From the NCBI GenBank assembly GCA_033439255.1, contig CM065891.1, forward strand, positions 1,674,001-1,738,000: a DNA stretch of 64,000 bases, in the 5' to 3' direction. The DNA is from Hericium rajendrae. Its lineage: Eukaryota; Basidiomycota; Agaricomycetes; Russulales; Hericiaceae. Below, one piece after another: positions 23,028 through 33,995 of this stretch (its first letter is position 1; every line of letters starts with the position of its first letter). The position numbers and the translations under genes are program-made. The notes below the pieces were generated by a model. The model was not told the origin of the DNA, ran no database searches, and saw only the letters and a program-made list of their open reading frames with translations.

Positions 23028-23553
23028 ATGTATGTGCCCAGTCCTGCGGGCCCATTTACGCCCTCCAAGACGCTCACCGCCCGGGGCGAGACGTATTCAC
23101 CTGGCCAACCGAGGTCTGTCTGGCCTTTCATTCGTTGCATCCTCACTTCTCAACTCTCACCTTTCCAGACACTTCAAAACACCCTGGATCTCTGCGACAG
23201 TCACTTCATCATGCCTCGTCTTCGGCTGGTCGCTGGTCCTCATTATCATGGCATATAAGAAACTCAAGGCCCGCAGCCTCCGGCGCAAGGGCAGGCTCAT
23301 CGACGACGAAGGGCCGAAGGACACCTTCATCATTCCCCCCGACCCCGCCGTTCTCAACGGGCAGCGCAAGCCCGGAGACTGTGCGTTCGAGGGCGGTCTG
23401 CCCGGCAGCTCCAAGGCGCCCACACCAGCGTCGGGCTCGTCCAAGACGGAGACACCGGCGGAATCGTCCGGGCTCGCCACTCCGGCAGACTCTTCAAATC
23501 TGGGGACGCTGGTGGCAAGTGACATTAATACCCCCAGTTTTGCGACTGGATGA
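23028..23553 (+). CDS. Small single-pass membrane protein, unknown function
   Basis: Two exons (23028-23113, 23169-23553) give 156 aa. Residues 29-55 include a hydrophobic segment (SSCLVFGWSLVLIIMAY) preceded by WISATV and followed at once by a basic stretch (KKLKARSLRRKGR), so the C-terminal two thirds should face the cytosol. The tail is Ser/Thr/Pro-rich and probably disordered. There is no signal peptide or known domain. It is transcribed divergently from the Rec114-like gene with 203 nt between starts. I do not recognise the family. Confidence 0.55.
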
Positions 23554-23788
23554 GGACAGCTTGAGGATGCAAACCTCTTCATCCCGACGTATGTCTTACT
23601 AGCACCGTCTTATGATTCCGTAGCTGACTTTTACTAGAGTGAGACCTTTAGATTCATTTTCACTGTGCCATACATAAGCACTATTCCCTACCGACACTGA
23701 CCAATTGCTTTTCTTTATTTTTGCTGATCTTTCCGGACATGTATTCTGATGTACACATATTCTACATATTGACTCTCTGACGACCTTC

Positions 23789-26609
23789 CTAATCGCAGTA
23801 TGCACCCACGCTCGCCGGCTATCCCGCGTCGTTTCAGCGTTCTCCAATAAACACAGCAAGGAGCAAAGAGAAATACGCACCGCGACGTCCCGCGCATACC
23901 GCAGCAAAATACCCCGCTTGACGTTCAGCGTGCCCTTGTCCGTCGCCTCCCACTCTTTCCGGCGCCGTGCTTGTTCTTCGGGCGCGACGTCCCAGTTGAT
24001 CGTGCGCGAGTCCGAGTCGATGGTGATCTTGTCGCCGTCCTGCACGAGCGCGATGGGCCCACCGAGGCGCGCCTCGGGGACGACGTGCCCTGTGTCATCC
24101 GTAATGGATCAGCACGGCCGCAGCACCGGTGCGAGGGTGTACTGACCGATAATGAAGCCGCGGGATGCGCCCGAGAAGCGGCCGTCCGTGATAAGGGCCG
24201 TCGAGTCACCCAGGCCTGCACCCATCAGCGCGGCAGTGGGGCCTGCAGATTTCTATTAGCTGAAATCAAGATGAGTGCTGGTGCGATAACATACCCAGCA
24301 TCTACAGCATCCATTCCCGTCAGAATCTCTGATACATGTCAGCGGCGTCAACTCACCTCCGGCATGCCAGGCGCGCCCTTCGGGCCCTGGTATCGGAAGA
24401 TCAGCACCGTGCCAGGCTTGATCTCCCCAGCAGCCAGCGCGGGGTAGAACCCGTCCTCCAAGCTATCAAAGCACTTCGCCGTGCCCTACAAACACAAGCC
24501 CCATCAGTCGCACCCTTACCACCGACGGCGCATCGCGCACCTCGAACCGCCCGCCCTCCGCGCCCGTCAGCTTCGCGACCGCCGATCCGGGCGCGAGGTT
24601 GCCGCGCAGGATAGTAAGGTGTCCCGTGGGCTTGATCGGCCGCTCGAGCGGGCGCACGACGTCCTGGTCGGCGAAGTCGAGCTCAGGCACGTCCTCGAGG
24701 TTCTGCGCGAGCGTGCGGCCCGTGACGGTGAGTTGGCTGCCGTCGATCAGGTCCGTGTGGTTCAGGAGGTACTTAAGCAGCGCGGGGATGCCGCCGACGC
24801 GGTGGATGTCCTCCATGTAGTATTTGCCGGAGGGCTTGAGGTCTGCGAGGTAGGACGTGCGATTGGCGATGGATTGGAAGTCGTCGATTGTGAGCTCGAC
24901 ATCGGCGGCGCGGGCCATGGCGAGGAGGTGCAGGACCTGGCGGGGTGAGAACGTGGTTGCCTGTGGGATGATGAAATACGTACTGCATTGGTGGAGCCGC
25001 CGAGGACGTTGACGATGACGATCGCGTTGAGGAATGAGTTGCGCGTAAGGATGTCCCTGCATGAGCACACACGGAATCAATTGGAAGTCGTAGCGCAGGG
25101 CGTCCGAACTGACTTGGGTTTCAGGTCGAGCTCGAGCAGCTTCTTCAGGTACTTCGCCGCGCGGAAGCACTCCTTCGTCTTGTCTGCGAACATTGCGGGT
25201 ATGCCAGACGAGTACGGCAACGACAGGCCGAGCACCTCGAGCGCGGAGCTCATCGTATTCGCACTGTTTACAAGAGGCTGAGGTGAGTTGCAAGATTCCA
25301 AGGGCGAGGCGACCTACGTGTACATCCCGCCGCAGGCTCCGGCGCTCGGACATGCATGCCGCACGACATCAAAGCGCTGCTCATCGCTGATCTTGCCCAC
25401 CGTGAACGCGCCTGGCCCCGCATTAGTATTTCTTTGCGCGGGCAGTGAACTGGGCAAATGACGCACCGTAGGACTCGAACGCGTCGGAGATGTTGACGGT
25501 GTCGCCCGTCTTGTAGCCCATCGCAGGACAATCCTGGTGGCGCACGCCCGGCTGGATCGTCCCGCCGTAGACGATGATCGTCGGGCGGTTGTGCCGCACG
25601 GCGGCGATCGCGCAGCCGGGCATGTTCTTGTCGCAGCCTGGGATTGAGATGTTGCCGTCGTAATGTTGTGCCTACGGGTGGGCTTCGATTCGGGATGCCG
25701 GCTTTTGGGAGATGTAGGGGCTTACCATAGTGACTGCCTCGATGGAGTCCGCGATGATGTCGCGACTCGGTAGTCTAGGGGGGAAATAAAAAGTTGCGAC
25801 AAGGTCAGCTTCATTCGGACGTACGAGTAACGCATTCCTGTGCGGCCCTGTCAGATCACACACGCAGGTCTGCAAGAGAGAATTCTCACCATCGGTGCCC
25901 ATGGTAATAGCGTCGCTGGTGAAAATTCAGGATATCATGCAGAGGTAGCGTCGCGAGTCTAATTACCTAACTCCGATGGTGTTGAACGTCAGACCGACCA
26001 AAGCCCTCCTCCTCACATCCCTTCTTGACTTCCTTCGCGAGGTCAAGCTACAGAAAATCATCAGTTCCTCCGTCTGTAGCTGGCACAGACGCCGTACAAC
26101 TCACCAGATGCGAATTACATGGGTTGCCTAAAAATATGTATGAGTACCGTGCGGGCAAAGCAGTCCACGAACTGACGTACCTTCCCACCAGATCGGCGAA
26201 ATGCCTATCTACAGAAGCAATGACATCAGTACATCAGCACGGGCGCCCTGGCGATACCTGGACCATGCACGGTCGAACGCACCTGCGGCTTGTTCATATC
26301 TTCTTCGGTGAGACCCACGGCGTACACTGGTACCTCGATGTTATCAGATGGGCACTTAAATCGACGAGGAAATGTAGGACGCACGCATGGCTTGAGCACC
26401 GCCCCGCGCCTGGACCGTGCCGTCAGCGATGTATGAGCAGTAGGACGAGGAGATTCACCTTGTTCTGAGTGAGCTGGCCCGAGAACTTGTTCAGCTTTAC
26501 ATTGGGGTTCACCGGCGAGGGTGGTTTGGGCAGGGTGTGGCTAGATGAGGTCAGGACGACATGCGGGGTGAGCAGAGATGGCCACACACATTTGAACTTC
26601 GTCAGACAT
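23789..26609 (-). CDS. ILV3: Dihydroxy-acid dehydratase (branched-chain amino acid synthesis)
   Basis: About 15 exons encode an IlvD/Edd-family enzyme of near 590 aa that converts dihydroxy-isovalerate and dihydroxy-methylvalerate to their 2-oxo acids. Iron-sulfur cluster cysteines are seen in [17 protein letters not shown] and [12 protein letters not shown]. Other signatures are [46 protein letters not shown] and the end [12 protein letters not shown]. The start at 26609 (MSDEVQIHTLPKPP) lies 76 nt downstream of a TATAAG box. No clear mitochondrial presequence is present, although the yeast enzyme is mitochondrial, so this may be a cytosolic paralog. The conserved [14 protein letters not shown] requires one base fewer at 26000-26002, a probable homopolymer error. 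Confidence 0.9.
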
Positions 26610-26684
26610 CGCTATAGTCTGCTGCGGTGGTGGGCCGAGAACGTTGGATGAGGAGCGTACAGTTACGCTCGAGGGTCATGAATA

Positions 26685-26690
26685 CTTATA
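26685..26690 (-). promoter_or_regulatory. TATA box of the ILV3 gene
   Basis: TATAAG on the minus strand, 76 nt upstream of the chosen ATG at 26609. It argues against using the ATG at 26680, which would lie upstream of the expected transcription start. Confidence 0.45.
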
Positions 26691-27619
26691 ACAAGCAGCG
26701 CACAGATATTCCGGACCGAAAGGAAGACAAAATGTCACGAGAACGTGAAGAGATATATAGCCCAGTCTTGCCTGGCCCCATGCCCTCTCGGGTCCCCTGA
26801 AGTTCCCCTTCGAACGATCACGGTGCTTCCGCGAGTCGCAGTCAATTAGTCGATGAAGCCTCACTAACGCGTCGTCAATCTTGAATCAAAGCTCCAGTCT
26901 TCTTATGCAAGGCGCAAAGCGTACCCATTTATGCAAAAGAATTGCTGGCCGTCGTGGACATGATGCGGGGTAATTATGCGGGGTAAATTGCAAGTGGAAG
27001 AAATGACGCCAAAGAAACGGTGACCTCAGGATAGGATCCCGTGAGCTCGGCTGAGCTCGGCTAACAAATGGACGGGCTGCAATTGGTCCGCTCGAGCGCT
27101 TGTCGGCCCTCCGCTCCTCCTCATCGACTCTGGCGTGTTCTGCTCAAGTGTACTGTACCTGTTCCACAGAACACATGAATCAAAGTAGTGCCACACTGTT
27201 GAGGCCATATATTTTTGATCCATTTCAGTTGTTCAGCGGATCACATCGGTCCGGCGTGCCAAGCTGTTCGTGCACAGTGACGTCGACGGCCACGGCTTGG
27301 ATCTTCAGACGTTGAAGAAAGTACCGGTAAGTATAGGTTGGTCCACTAAGAGGTTTGTCTGTCATCTTCTCAAGTTCATGCTGTAGCTCGAAGAAATTTG
27401 CGGAGAGCATACTTTAGTTGAAAACTGTCTGCAAGGGATCCTATTTGAAGATAGCTGTTTCTTCTGGCCTTATGTGCATGGGAATGGAAGGCCTTCTCCG
27501 TCCTTCATCCCCTGCCGCTGTTATAGCCGCTATCTGCCAATCCCAGGAGTCTAGCATCCACTGAGGATAAGAAGGTCATTGAAATTTTTGTATCCCCCCT
27601 AGAGTCTCGTTCGGTGACG
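26691..27619. other. 0.93 kb intergenic between divergent genes
   Basis: No confident gene. A 61-codon minus-strand frame (27410-27225) starts MLSANFFELQHELEK and ends without a plausible following exon. A GAGCTCGGCT repeat occurs twice at 27044-27063. The stretch must hold the upstream regions of ILV3 and the monooxygenase gene. Confidence 0.4.
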
Positions 27620-29335
27620 ATGCCCGCTGCACCGCGTCTCCGAGTCGCAATATGGTAAGAATCAATTATTTCCCATATGCTAGCTTACGACACAATGCTC
27701 GAGCAGCGGCGGAGGCATCAGCGGCCTATGTCTCGGCGTCGCGCTTTCAAAGCACCCAGACATCGCGGTCGACATCTACGAAGCCACAGGGCAGTTCTCC
27801 GAGATCGGCGCGGGCGTCATGATCTGGGCCCGGACGTGGCGCATCCTCGAGCTGCTCGGTCTCGCCGCGGATTTTGCGAAGATCGCGAACGCGCCGCCGG
27901 ATGGATCTACAGGTCTGTTGTCCTCTGTGCAGGGGAACTCGAGCTAACGCGACGGCCAGGCGTAGGGTTCGATTATCGCAAATCGGACGCCCCGCAGGAG
28001 GGATTCCGCTTCCATCTGTTCGAGCTGCCATGTAGGTTGACGTTGATAGTCTCATCACGGGCGTCGCGCTGAGGCGCCGCAGATGGGTGCATCTGCTTCC
28101 ACAGAGCCCCTTCCTCGATGCCTTCATCAACCACCTACCGCCCGGCGTAGCCCACTTCGGAAAGCGGCTCTCGTCATACTCGCAAGGCCCAGGCCCAATC
28201 ACGCTCCAGTTCGCGGACGGCGCGGAGGCGACGTGCGATCTCCTGGTTGGGTGCGACGGCATCAAGTCGACGGTGCGGCGCGTGTTAATGCAGGAGAGGA
28301 TACAGCGCGGAGATGCACAGCTGCAGGAGTGCATTGAACCGGTCTTCACGGGAACGGTGGCGTATAGAGGGCTGATACCCGTGGAGCGCCTGTCTGTCGG
28401 CAGCACTGTGCATCGCACGGTCGATACGCCTATGATGGTGAGTCTGCTCGGTCTTCGATACACATCTCCGTGACTTTGGTCTGTATCGCCAGTACTGTGG
28501 CAAGAACAAGGTACAGTCTCCCCTTTCGTCTTCAGGAAGGCGTTGATGTTGGATAGCATGTCGTGAGCTACTCAATCTCGCGCGGCAGCATCGTCAATGT
28601 GGTCGCCCTTGCATCCGAGCCCGAGAAAGAGGGGACGGCGTACCCTGAGCATTGGGTAGTGCCGTGCACGCAGGACGAGCTGATGCAGTGCTACTCCGGA
28701 TGGGAGCCAGAAGTCGTGGATCTGCTCAAGGTCAGCGCGTTTTGACACGGGAAAGGTACATGCGTAGTTCAACTTTGTGATCAGTGCATCGAGCAGCCGA
28801 CGAAATGGGGCCTGCATGCGCTCCGGCCGTTGTCGGCGTACGTCTCGGAGAACGTAGCTTTGGTCGGCGACTCGGTCAGCTGTTCTCTTTTCAGCGCGGC
28901 GCAATGCGGGCTGACGACTGGGTACAGGCGCATGCGATGCCGCCACACCAGGGCGCAGGTGCCGGACAAGCGATCGAGGTGAGGCACTCCAGCTTGCGCG
29001 ACTATTATGTGTTGCTCACACCGGGACAGGATGCGTTCGTCCTCGCGTCGCTCCTCGGCGACCCGGTGGTGACCCCTGCGACACTTCCCCACGCTCTGCG
29101 TGCATATGAGCGCGTTCGCATGCCCGTCGCAAACCATGTGCTCGTCGGCTCGGGTGAGTCGGGGCGCATGTCCGAGTCTGTTGATGGTTATGGGGTGGAT
29201 GAGCTTGGCGAGCTTGGGCAGATGATCGAGAAACAGTGGGAATGGCTCTCGTGGGATGCGCCAGAGGAGAATGCACGTCGGGCATTGGATATCATGTTTG
29301 CTGATATTGCTGATATTGAAGGAGTGACTGAGTAA
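27620..29335 (+). CDS. FAD-dependent monooxygenase (salicylate hydroxylase-like)
   Basis: About eight exons. The N terminus has the FAD-binding glycine motif (VAICGGGISGLCLG, split by intron 1). FHRAPFLDAF and the DG motif LVGCDGIKSTVRR are in the middle, and the second FAD motif VALVGDSAHAMPPHQGAGAGQA (with an intron inside) is near residue 300. This is the class A flavoprotein hydroxylase plan; fungal relatives hydroxylate salicylate and similar aromatic acids using NAD(P)H and oxygen, and the substrate here is unknown. FHRAP and FLDAF lie one base out of register at the CCCC at 28107-28110, a likely homopolymer error. No signal peptide. The gene ends at TAA, 0.3 kb before a tRNA gene. Confidence 0.8.
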
Positions 29336-29652
29336 GTAGTTGAGTACAACGAAAGAACGATGATGCCAGTTTGATCCACCTTCATCGTCTCTTACTCACC
29401 TTTTTCGTCTGACTTGTTATCGTGCCTGTCTCATGCCTTCCGTTCATCGATACGTTTCGTATTTTCCGGTCTGGGTCTATCTGCCCCTCGTACTGTACTG
29501 CTTCTTTTTCGGTACCACACTGTCCTCTCTTGTCATAGTTACAAGGCGCCTCTGGCCCCGTCCGGCGTGTTATAAATACTTGATTTAAAAAAAAAAAAAG
29601 AATGCCAGTTTGAAATCCACCCTCTATAATTAATGGGAAAGGAAAAACTATG
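29336..29652. other. spacer upstream of tRNA-Asp
   Basis: It contains an A13 run (29586-29598) and an imperfect direct repeat (GCCAGTTTGATCCACC near 29365 and GCCAGTTTGAAATCCACC near 29604). No ORF or element ends are recognised. Confidence 0.4.
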
Positions 29653-29746
29653 TCCCTGGTAGTATATCGGCTAGTACACCCGCTTGTCATCATGATCTTT
29701 CCAATCTTGTACGCGGGAGAGCGGGGTTCGACTCCCCGCCAAGGAG
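29653..29746 (+). tRNA. tRNA-Asp (GTC) with a 22-nt intron
   Basis: The acceptor stem is TCCCTGG (29653-29659) with CCAAGGA (29739-29745), one C-A mismatch at the fourth pair, and discriminator G29746. The D arm is GTATATCGGCTAGTAC. The anticodon stem CCCGC/GCGGG encloses TT-GTC-A, then a 22-nt intron (29690-29711), then C. The T arm is CGGGG-TTCGACT-CCCCG. The intron begins one base 3' of the anticodon, the normal eukaryotic nuclear position. Without it the molecule matches the fungal tRNA-Asp consensus closely. Confidence 0.88.
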
Positions 29747-29769
29747 CTCTGTTGGATTTATAAATACAA

Positions 29770-29775
29770 TTTTTT
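29770..29775 (+). terminator. RNA polymerase III terminator of tRNA-Asp
   Basis: A T6 run starting 24 nt after the tRNA 3' end, the usual Pol III stop signal. Confidence 0.55.
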
Positions 29776-29967
29776 GTCTATCTGTGTAGCAATATGGTGC
29801 AGTAGTTCTAGCTTCGAGTCTCGAAGTTCTCACATGCCAGCAGATCTTCTTGTAGACTGAACTAAGTAAGTCAGCTATGTGGCCAACGACTTTCATTAGA
29901 TCTCGTTTACTATCGTGTTGAGTAGCATTGGGCAAACACGTGGAGATGGTGTATTCATGCAATACAT

Positions 29968-31133
29968 CTACTGTTTCAGCTTTTCAACGAGCTGGGGTAC
30001 CACCTCGAACAAGTCTGCTACAAGCCCAACGTCCGCAACCTGGAATATCGGTGCATCCGGGTCCTGGGCGCACATGGGTCAGAATAACACCAAAGCAACA
30101 CCAGCAAGCATGCACACCTTGTTGATCGCGACGATCATCTTCGAGTCCTTCATCCCGGCCAAGTGTTGAATCGCGCCGAGATGCCGAGCGCCATGTACAG
30201 CTCCGGCGCGACGATCTTGCCCGTCTGGCCGACCTGCAGCGAGTTGTCCGCGTACCCCGCGTCGACCGCGGCGCGCGACGCGCCGACGGCCGCACCGAGG
30301 ACGTCCGCAAGCGGGTCGAGCGTCACCTTGAACGTTTCCGCGTTCTTGAGCGCGCGTCCGCCGGACACGACGCGCTTCGCGACGCCGAGCTCGGGGCGGT
30401 CTGACTGCGTCAGCTCCGTCTTGACGTGCTGCGTCGGCGAGTCCGTGACCTCGACGGCCTCGAGAACGGTCACCTCGGGCGCAGCGCTGCTGTCCTCGAC
30501 TGCGGGTGCGAAGGCGGTGGAGCGCACGGTGAAGAGCTTGACGGGGACGGAGCCGGGCGCGCGGACGGTGGCGATGGCGTTGCCGGCATAGATGGGGCGC
30601 GTGAAGGTGGTGCTGCCGGATGCCGCATCGTGTGTGAGGCCAGTGATATCGGAGATGGCAGGGACGTCGAGCTTGGCGGCGACGCGCGGGAGGAGGGCTT
30701 TGGCGGCGGAGGAGTGGGAGGAGACGACGTGCGTATAGGGCGTGCCGGTGCCGAGGAGCTTTTCAAGGAGCGGCGAGACGATTTCGGGGACGGGGGAGGC
30801 ATATTGGGGTGATGAAGAGTGGATAATGGATTTCAGGCCTTTGAGTCTGCGGGTGATAGCGGGATGGTCGCGGTCAGCAGGCTGTCAATGCTCAGGACGT
30901 GGAACAGACTTCTTCGCCTTTTCCAAGACACCTGGGGTCTGGTCAGCACCTCCAATGACGATGCCAGTCACGTCGCCGCCCAGTTCTTCAGCTGCGGTCA
31001 ACGCAGACAGCGAGCCAGACTCGATGGAGCCATTGCGGTGCTCGATGAGCACAAGTGCGTGTGGAGATGTCGCGGTTGCGTATGTGCGCAGGAATGCCCG
31101 ACGAGCGAGTGAAATCGACTGGGCGCGCAACAT
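29968..31133 (-). CDS. ETFA: Electron transfer flavoprotein alpha subunit, mitochondrial
   Basis: The start at 31133 gives a mitochondrial presequence ([21 protein letters not shown]). The N-terminal domain follows ([24 protein letters not shown]), then the C-terminal FAD-binding domain: [40 protein letters not shown] and [16 protein letters not shown]-alpha/beta accepts electrons from acyl-CoA and other dehydrogenases in the matrix and passes them to ETF-ubiquinone oxidoreductase. There are two introns. The conserved GISGAIQH requires one more G/C at 30176-30177, again a homopolymer. It is transcribed divergently from PEX5 with 268 bp between starts. Confidence 0.9.
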
Positions 31134-31401
31134 CGTAGAACGTCGACCAGATGTCGTTTGAGAACGTCAGAGGAAAGCTCAAGGACGAGTCGGGTGCGGG
31201 GACTCGGAGTGGGCGGGGCCGCCGGCCCCGAGTCTTTCCCCGCACTCAGATTCACATGTCGCCATGGCCGGAGATTGCCGTGGGCGTCCATGGGCTCGGC
31301 CATCCTGTAAGCGGATCCTACTCCAGTGGAGAGCACATTCATCCGTCCGACCATCCTCTTCCAACTTTCGCCACGTTAGACCCAGTTCAACATCGCCGAC
31401 A
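31134..31401. promoter_or_regulatory. divergent ETF-alpha / PEX5 promoter with GC-rich inverted repeats
   Basis: The 268 bp between the two starts contain GACTCGG (31201-31207) facing CCGAGTC (31228-31234). Nested inside is GGGGCC-gcc-GGCCCC (31215-31229). CGG/CCG half-sites in inverted order are typical targets of fungal Zn2Cys6 factors, and ACTCGG is one base from the CCTCGG element bound by fatty-acid regulators of the FarA/FarB type. A regulatory role is inferred. Confidence 0.4.
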
Positions 31402-33858
31402 ATGTCTCTTCAAGGTCTCATGTCAGGCGCGGACTGCGCTGTCGCTGCCAACCCCTTATCTCAGGTGCTCAAGCATGCAGATACGGACCGCAGCGTCCAA
31501 CAGGTGTGTGGTGTACGGAATTTAATTCATTCTACATTCCATTAAACATGTGAACTACAGGATAGGATGGCAGGGCCTTCGTCTTCAAGGGTATGCCTTA
31601 ATTCTGCTGAGCCAAATCGGTTGGTGGTTGTCTGATGTCCCATCTCCAGCTGCGCCATCTCCCGAGCTCTAATATCCCGACGCCGGCAGAGCAAGATCTC
31701 GTTATGGCTCGTCAGTTCTTTGAAGGAAACACTCAGGGTCCAGCTGCACCCCCATCTATGTCAATGGTACACCAGGTTTCTCGTTTTGACATAAACCGAT
31801 CAATGTCTCCCATGACACAGCCAGGCGCTAGTCTGAATGATGCGTGGAAGGAAATGCAACAGAACAATCTCTTCCAAGGTGTTCCTGGAAACTCCTCGCA
31901 GCTTGCTGCATGGGCAGGCGAGTTTCAACCTACACAGCTTCTAGGTCCTAGGTTGGTGGAGACGCAGGCCAACGGATCACGGTCCTCCCTCGTCGGGCCC
32001 TCCTTCCGGAGCGCGTACGGTATGCCACCGCAGTATTCTGCGGGGATGCCTTGTATGTCCACGTCATATCCTCCACGTCTCTGTCTCATGTGTCACAGAT
32101 CGTCAAGACCCCTACATGTCCGGGCTGACTGACAGCTTTGCTAACGCTAATCTCTCGGATAAGGGCAAGGGCAAGATGAGAGACTCTGACCTTGAGGCTG
32201 CATTTGCTCAGTTCGACAGTGTCAGCTCTGCTCGAATCCAACAAGATCCTGTCCAACAGGAAGACCATGAATCTGACCAGACGAGAGATGCACTGAATAA
32301 GGACGAATCCGTCAAAGATTCGTTCCTCGATCCGAATACGTCTTTTAAGGAGTAAGTGCTCAGTTTTCGAATCTACATATCGGTCATCTCATGCGTTGTT
32401 CTCTGCTCGTTCTAGAATATGGGATCAAATGCGCAACTCCGACCTACCGCCGGACGACTCGGACATGGCCAAGTGGGAGGCCGAGTTCAACCAGCTGATG
32501 TCCGGAAAACGCGCCGACGGGGAAGTTGACTACGACTACGGCAGCGGTCTGCAGTCGGCCTGGGAAAACGGGTTTGGTGACCTGGGCGACAGCACGGGGC
32601 CGGAGAGCCTGAAATTCGACCATGAGGGCATACCGATTCTGGAGCCATATACTTTTGGTACGCGACCTGTCTACCGCCCTTGCTAGATTGTCTCACGCGC
32701 TCCGTTTTAGAACAAAACAACAGGCACCTCGATCCGTCTGCATCTACGCAGTCGCCGCTCGCGGACGCGAAGGCGCTGCTTGCTCAGAACGGCTCGCTCT
32801 CGGAAGCCGCCTTACTCCTGGAGGCTGCAATTCAGAAGGGTGATCTCGGCGAAGGCGGCTACGAGGCGTGGATTCTCCTCGGCGAAACTAGAAACATGGA
32901 CGAGCGCGAGGAGCTCGGTATGAAGGCACTGACCGAGGGTGTCAGACTGGCCGAAGCAGCCGGCAATCCAGGACCTGGCATGGTGGTACGTCGTGTCCCA
33001 TCTTTCCTTGAATCTTCGCAGTGCTGAGTCTTCATTCGACGCGAAGTCGCTGGCTATCTCCTACACTAACGAAGCGTTCGACCGTGCTTCGAACACGATG
33101 CTCATGCGCTGGCTGCGCACGCGCTTCCCGAATCGCCCTATCCCGCAAGAGACGCTCGACGCGCTCGGCAAGTCCTCGTGGCATGCGCACGAGCTCGTGA
33201 CCGACGCATTCATCGGCGTCGCGCGCGAGCAGCATGCACAAGGCATCATCGACCCGGATGTGCAGGTCGCGCTCGGCGTGCTGTTCTACACGAACGGGAG
33301 CTACGATCGCGCGAAGGACTGCTTCGAGACCGCGCTGAGTGTCAAGCCGAATGTGAGTGCTGTTTTGTTTTGTGAGGCTCTGTGCAGTGCTGAATCCGGT
33401 TTCGCAGGACTATCTGTTGTGGAACCGGTTGGGCTCCGCGCTATCGAATGGGAACAAGCCTGAGGAATCATTAGGCGCGTACCGCCAGGCGCTCAACCTA
33501 CGACCGACCTATACGCGTGCGATCTACAACGTCGGCGTCGCCTGTGCGTGTGCTCACGTGTGATTCCGCTTCTACGTTTGAGCTAATGCGTAGTTTCAGG
33601 CATGAACATCGGCTCGGACAAGGAGGCCGCGGAGCATTTCCTCAGTGCGCTGGCGCTGCAGGAGTCAACCGGCGGCGAGAAGAGCGAGCAGCTGTGGCTA
33701 ACGCTGCGCCGGGCATTCAACTCCATGGTTGGTCTCATGTGGATCTTTTCTTCGCAGTGTCCTGACCTTGTATTCTACAGGATCGCCGTGATCTGGCCGA
33801 GCTGACGAAGGCGAACCCGCCTCTTGAAGCATTTCGCAAGGAAGGTTTCGAGTTCTGA
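31402..33858 (+). CDS. PEX5: Peroxisomal targeting signal receptor PEX5
   Basis: About nine exons encode the cytosolic receptor that binds C-terminal SKL-type PTS1 signals and docks at the peroxisome. The N terminus MSLQGLMSGADCAVAANPLSQ carries the conserved Cys used for ubiquitin-dependent recycling. WxxxF/Y-type docking motifs are WAGEF, WEAEF and WENGF. The C-terminal half is TPR repeats: EAWILLGETRNMDEREELG, AISYTNEAFDRASN, DVQVALGVLFYTNG, DYLLWNRLGSALSNG, AIYNVGVACMNIGSD, ending in EGFEF. Splicing keeps one open frame with no disagreement. The gene converges with TRM44 copy 1 (137 nt between stops). Its 3' two thirds (from 31982) belong to the 8.7 kb duplicated segment. Confidence 0.92.
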
Positions 33859-33995
33859 GATGCCTCTGGACGTATTATTACCCGTAGACAATGTACATAT
33901 AGACGGACTATCACGATTTAGGTCAGTGGAATTGACCTATATAGGATGCATTGCAACAATACAATGTTACTGTCTATGTATGGATACAGTCGTCG

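Noticed and set aside
27225-27410. 61-codon minus-strand frame MLSANFFELQHELEK
   Set aside because: No domain, no upstream or downstream exon that continues it, and it lies in a promoter region.
29586-29598. A13 run upstream of tRNA-Asp as the tail of a SINE
   Set aside because: No Pol III A/B boxes or target-site duplication precede it, and the tRNA downstream is a complete gene by itself.
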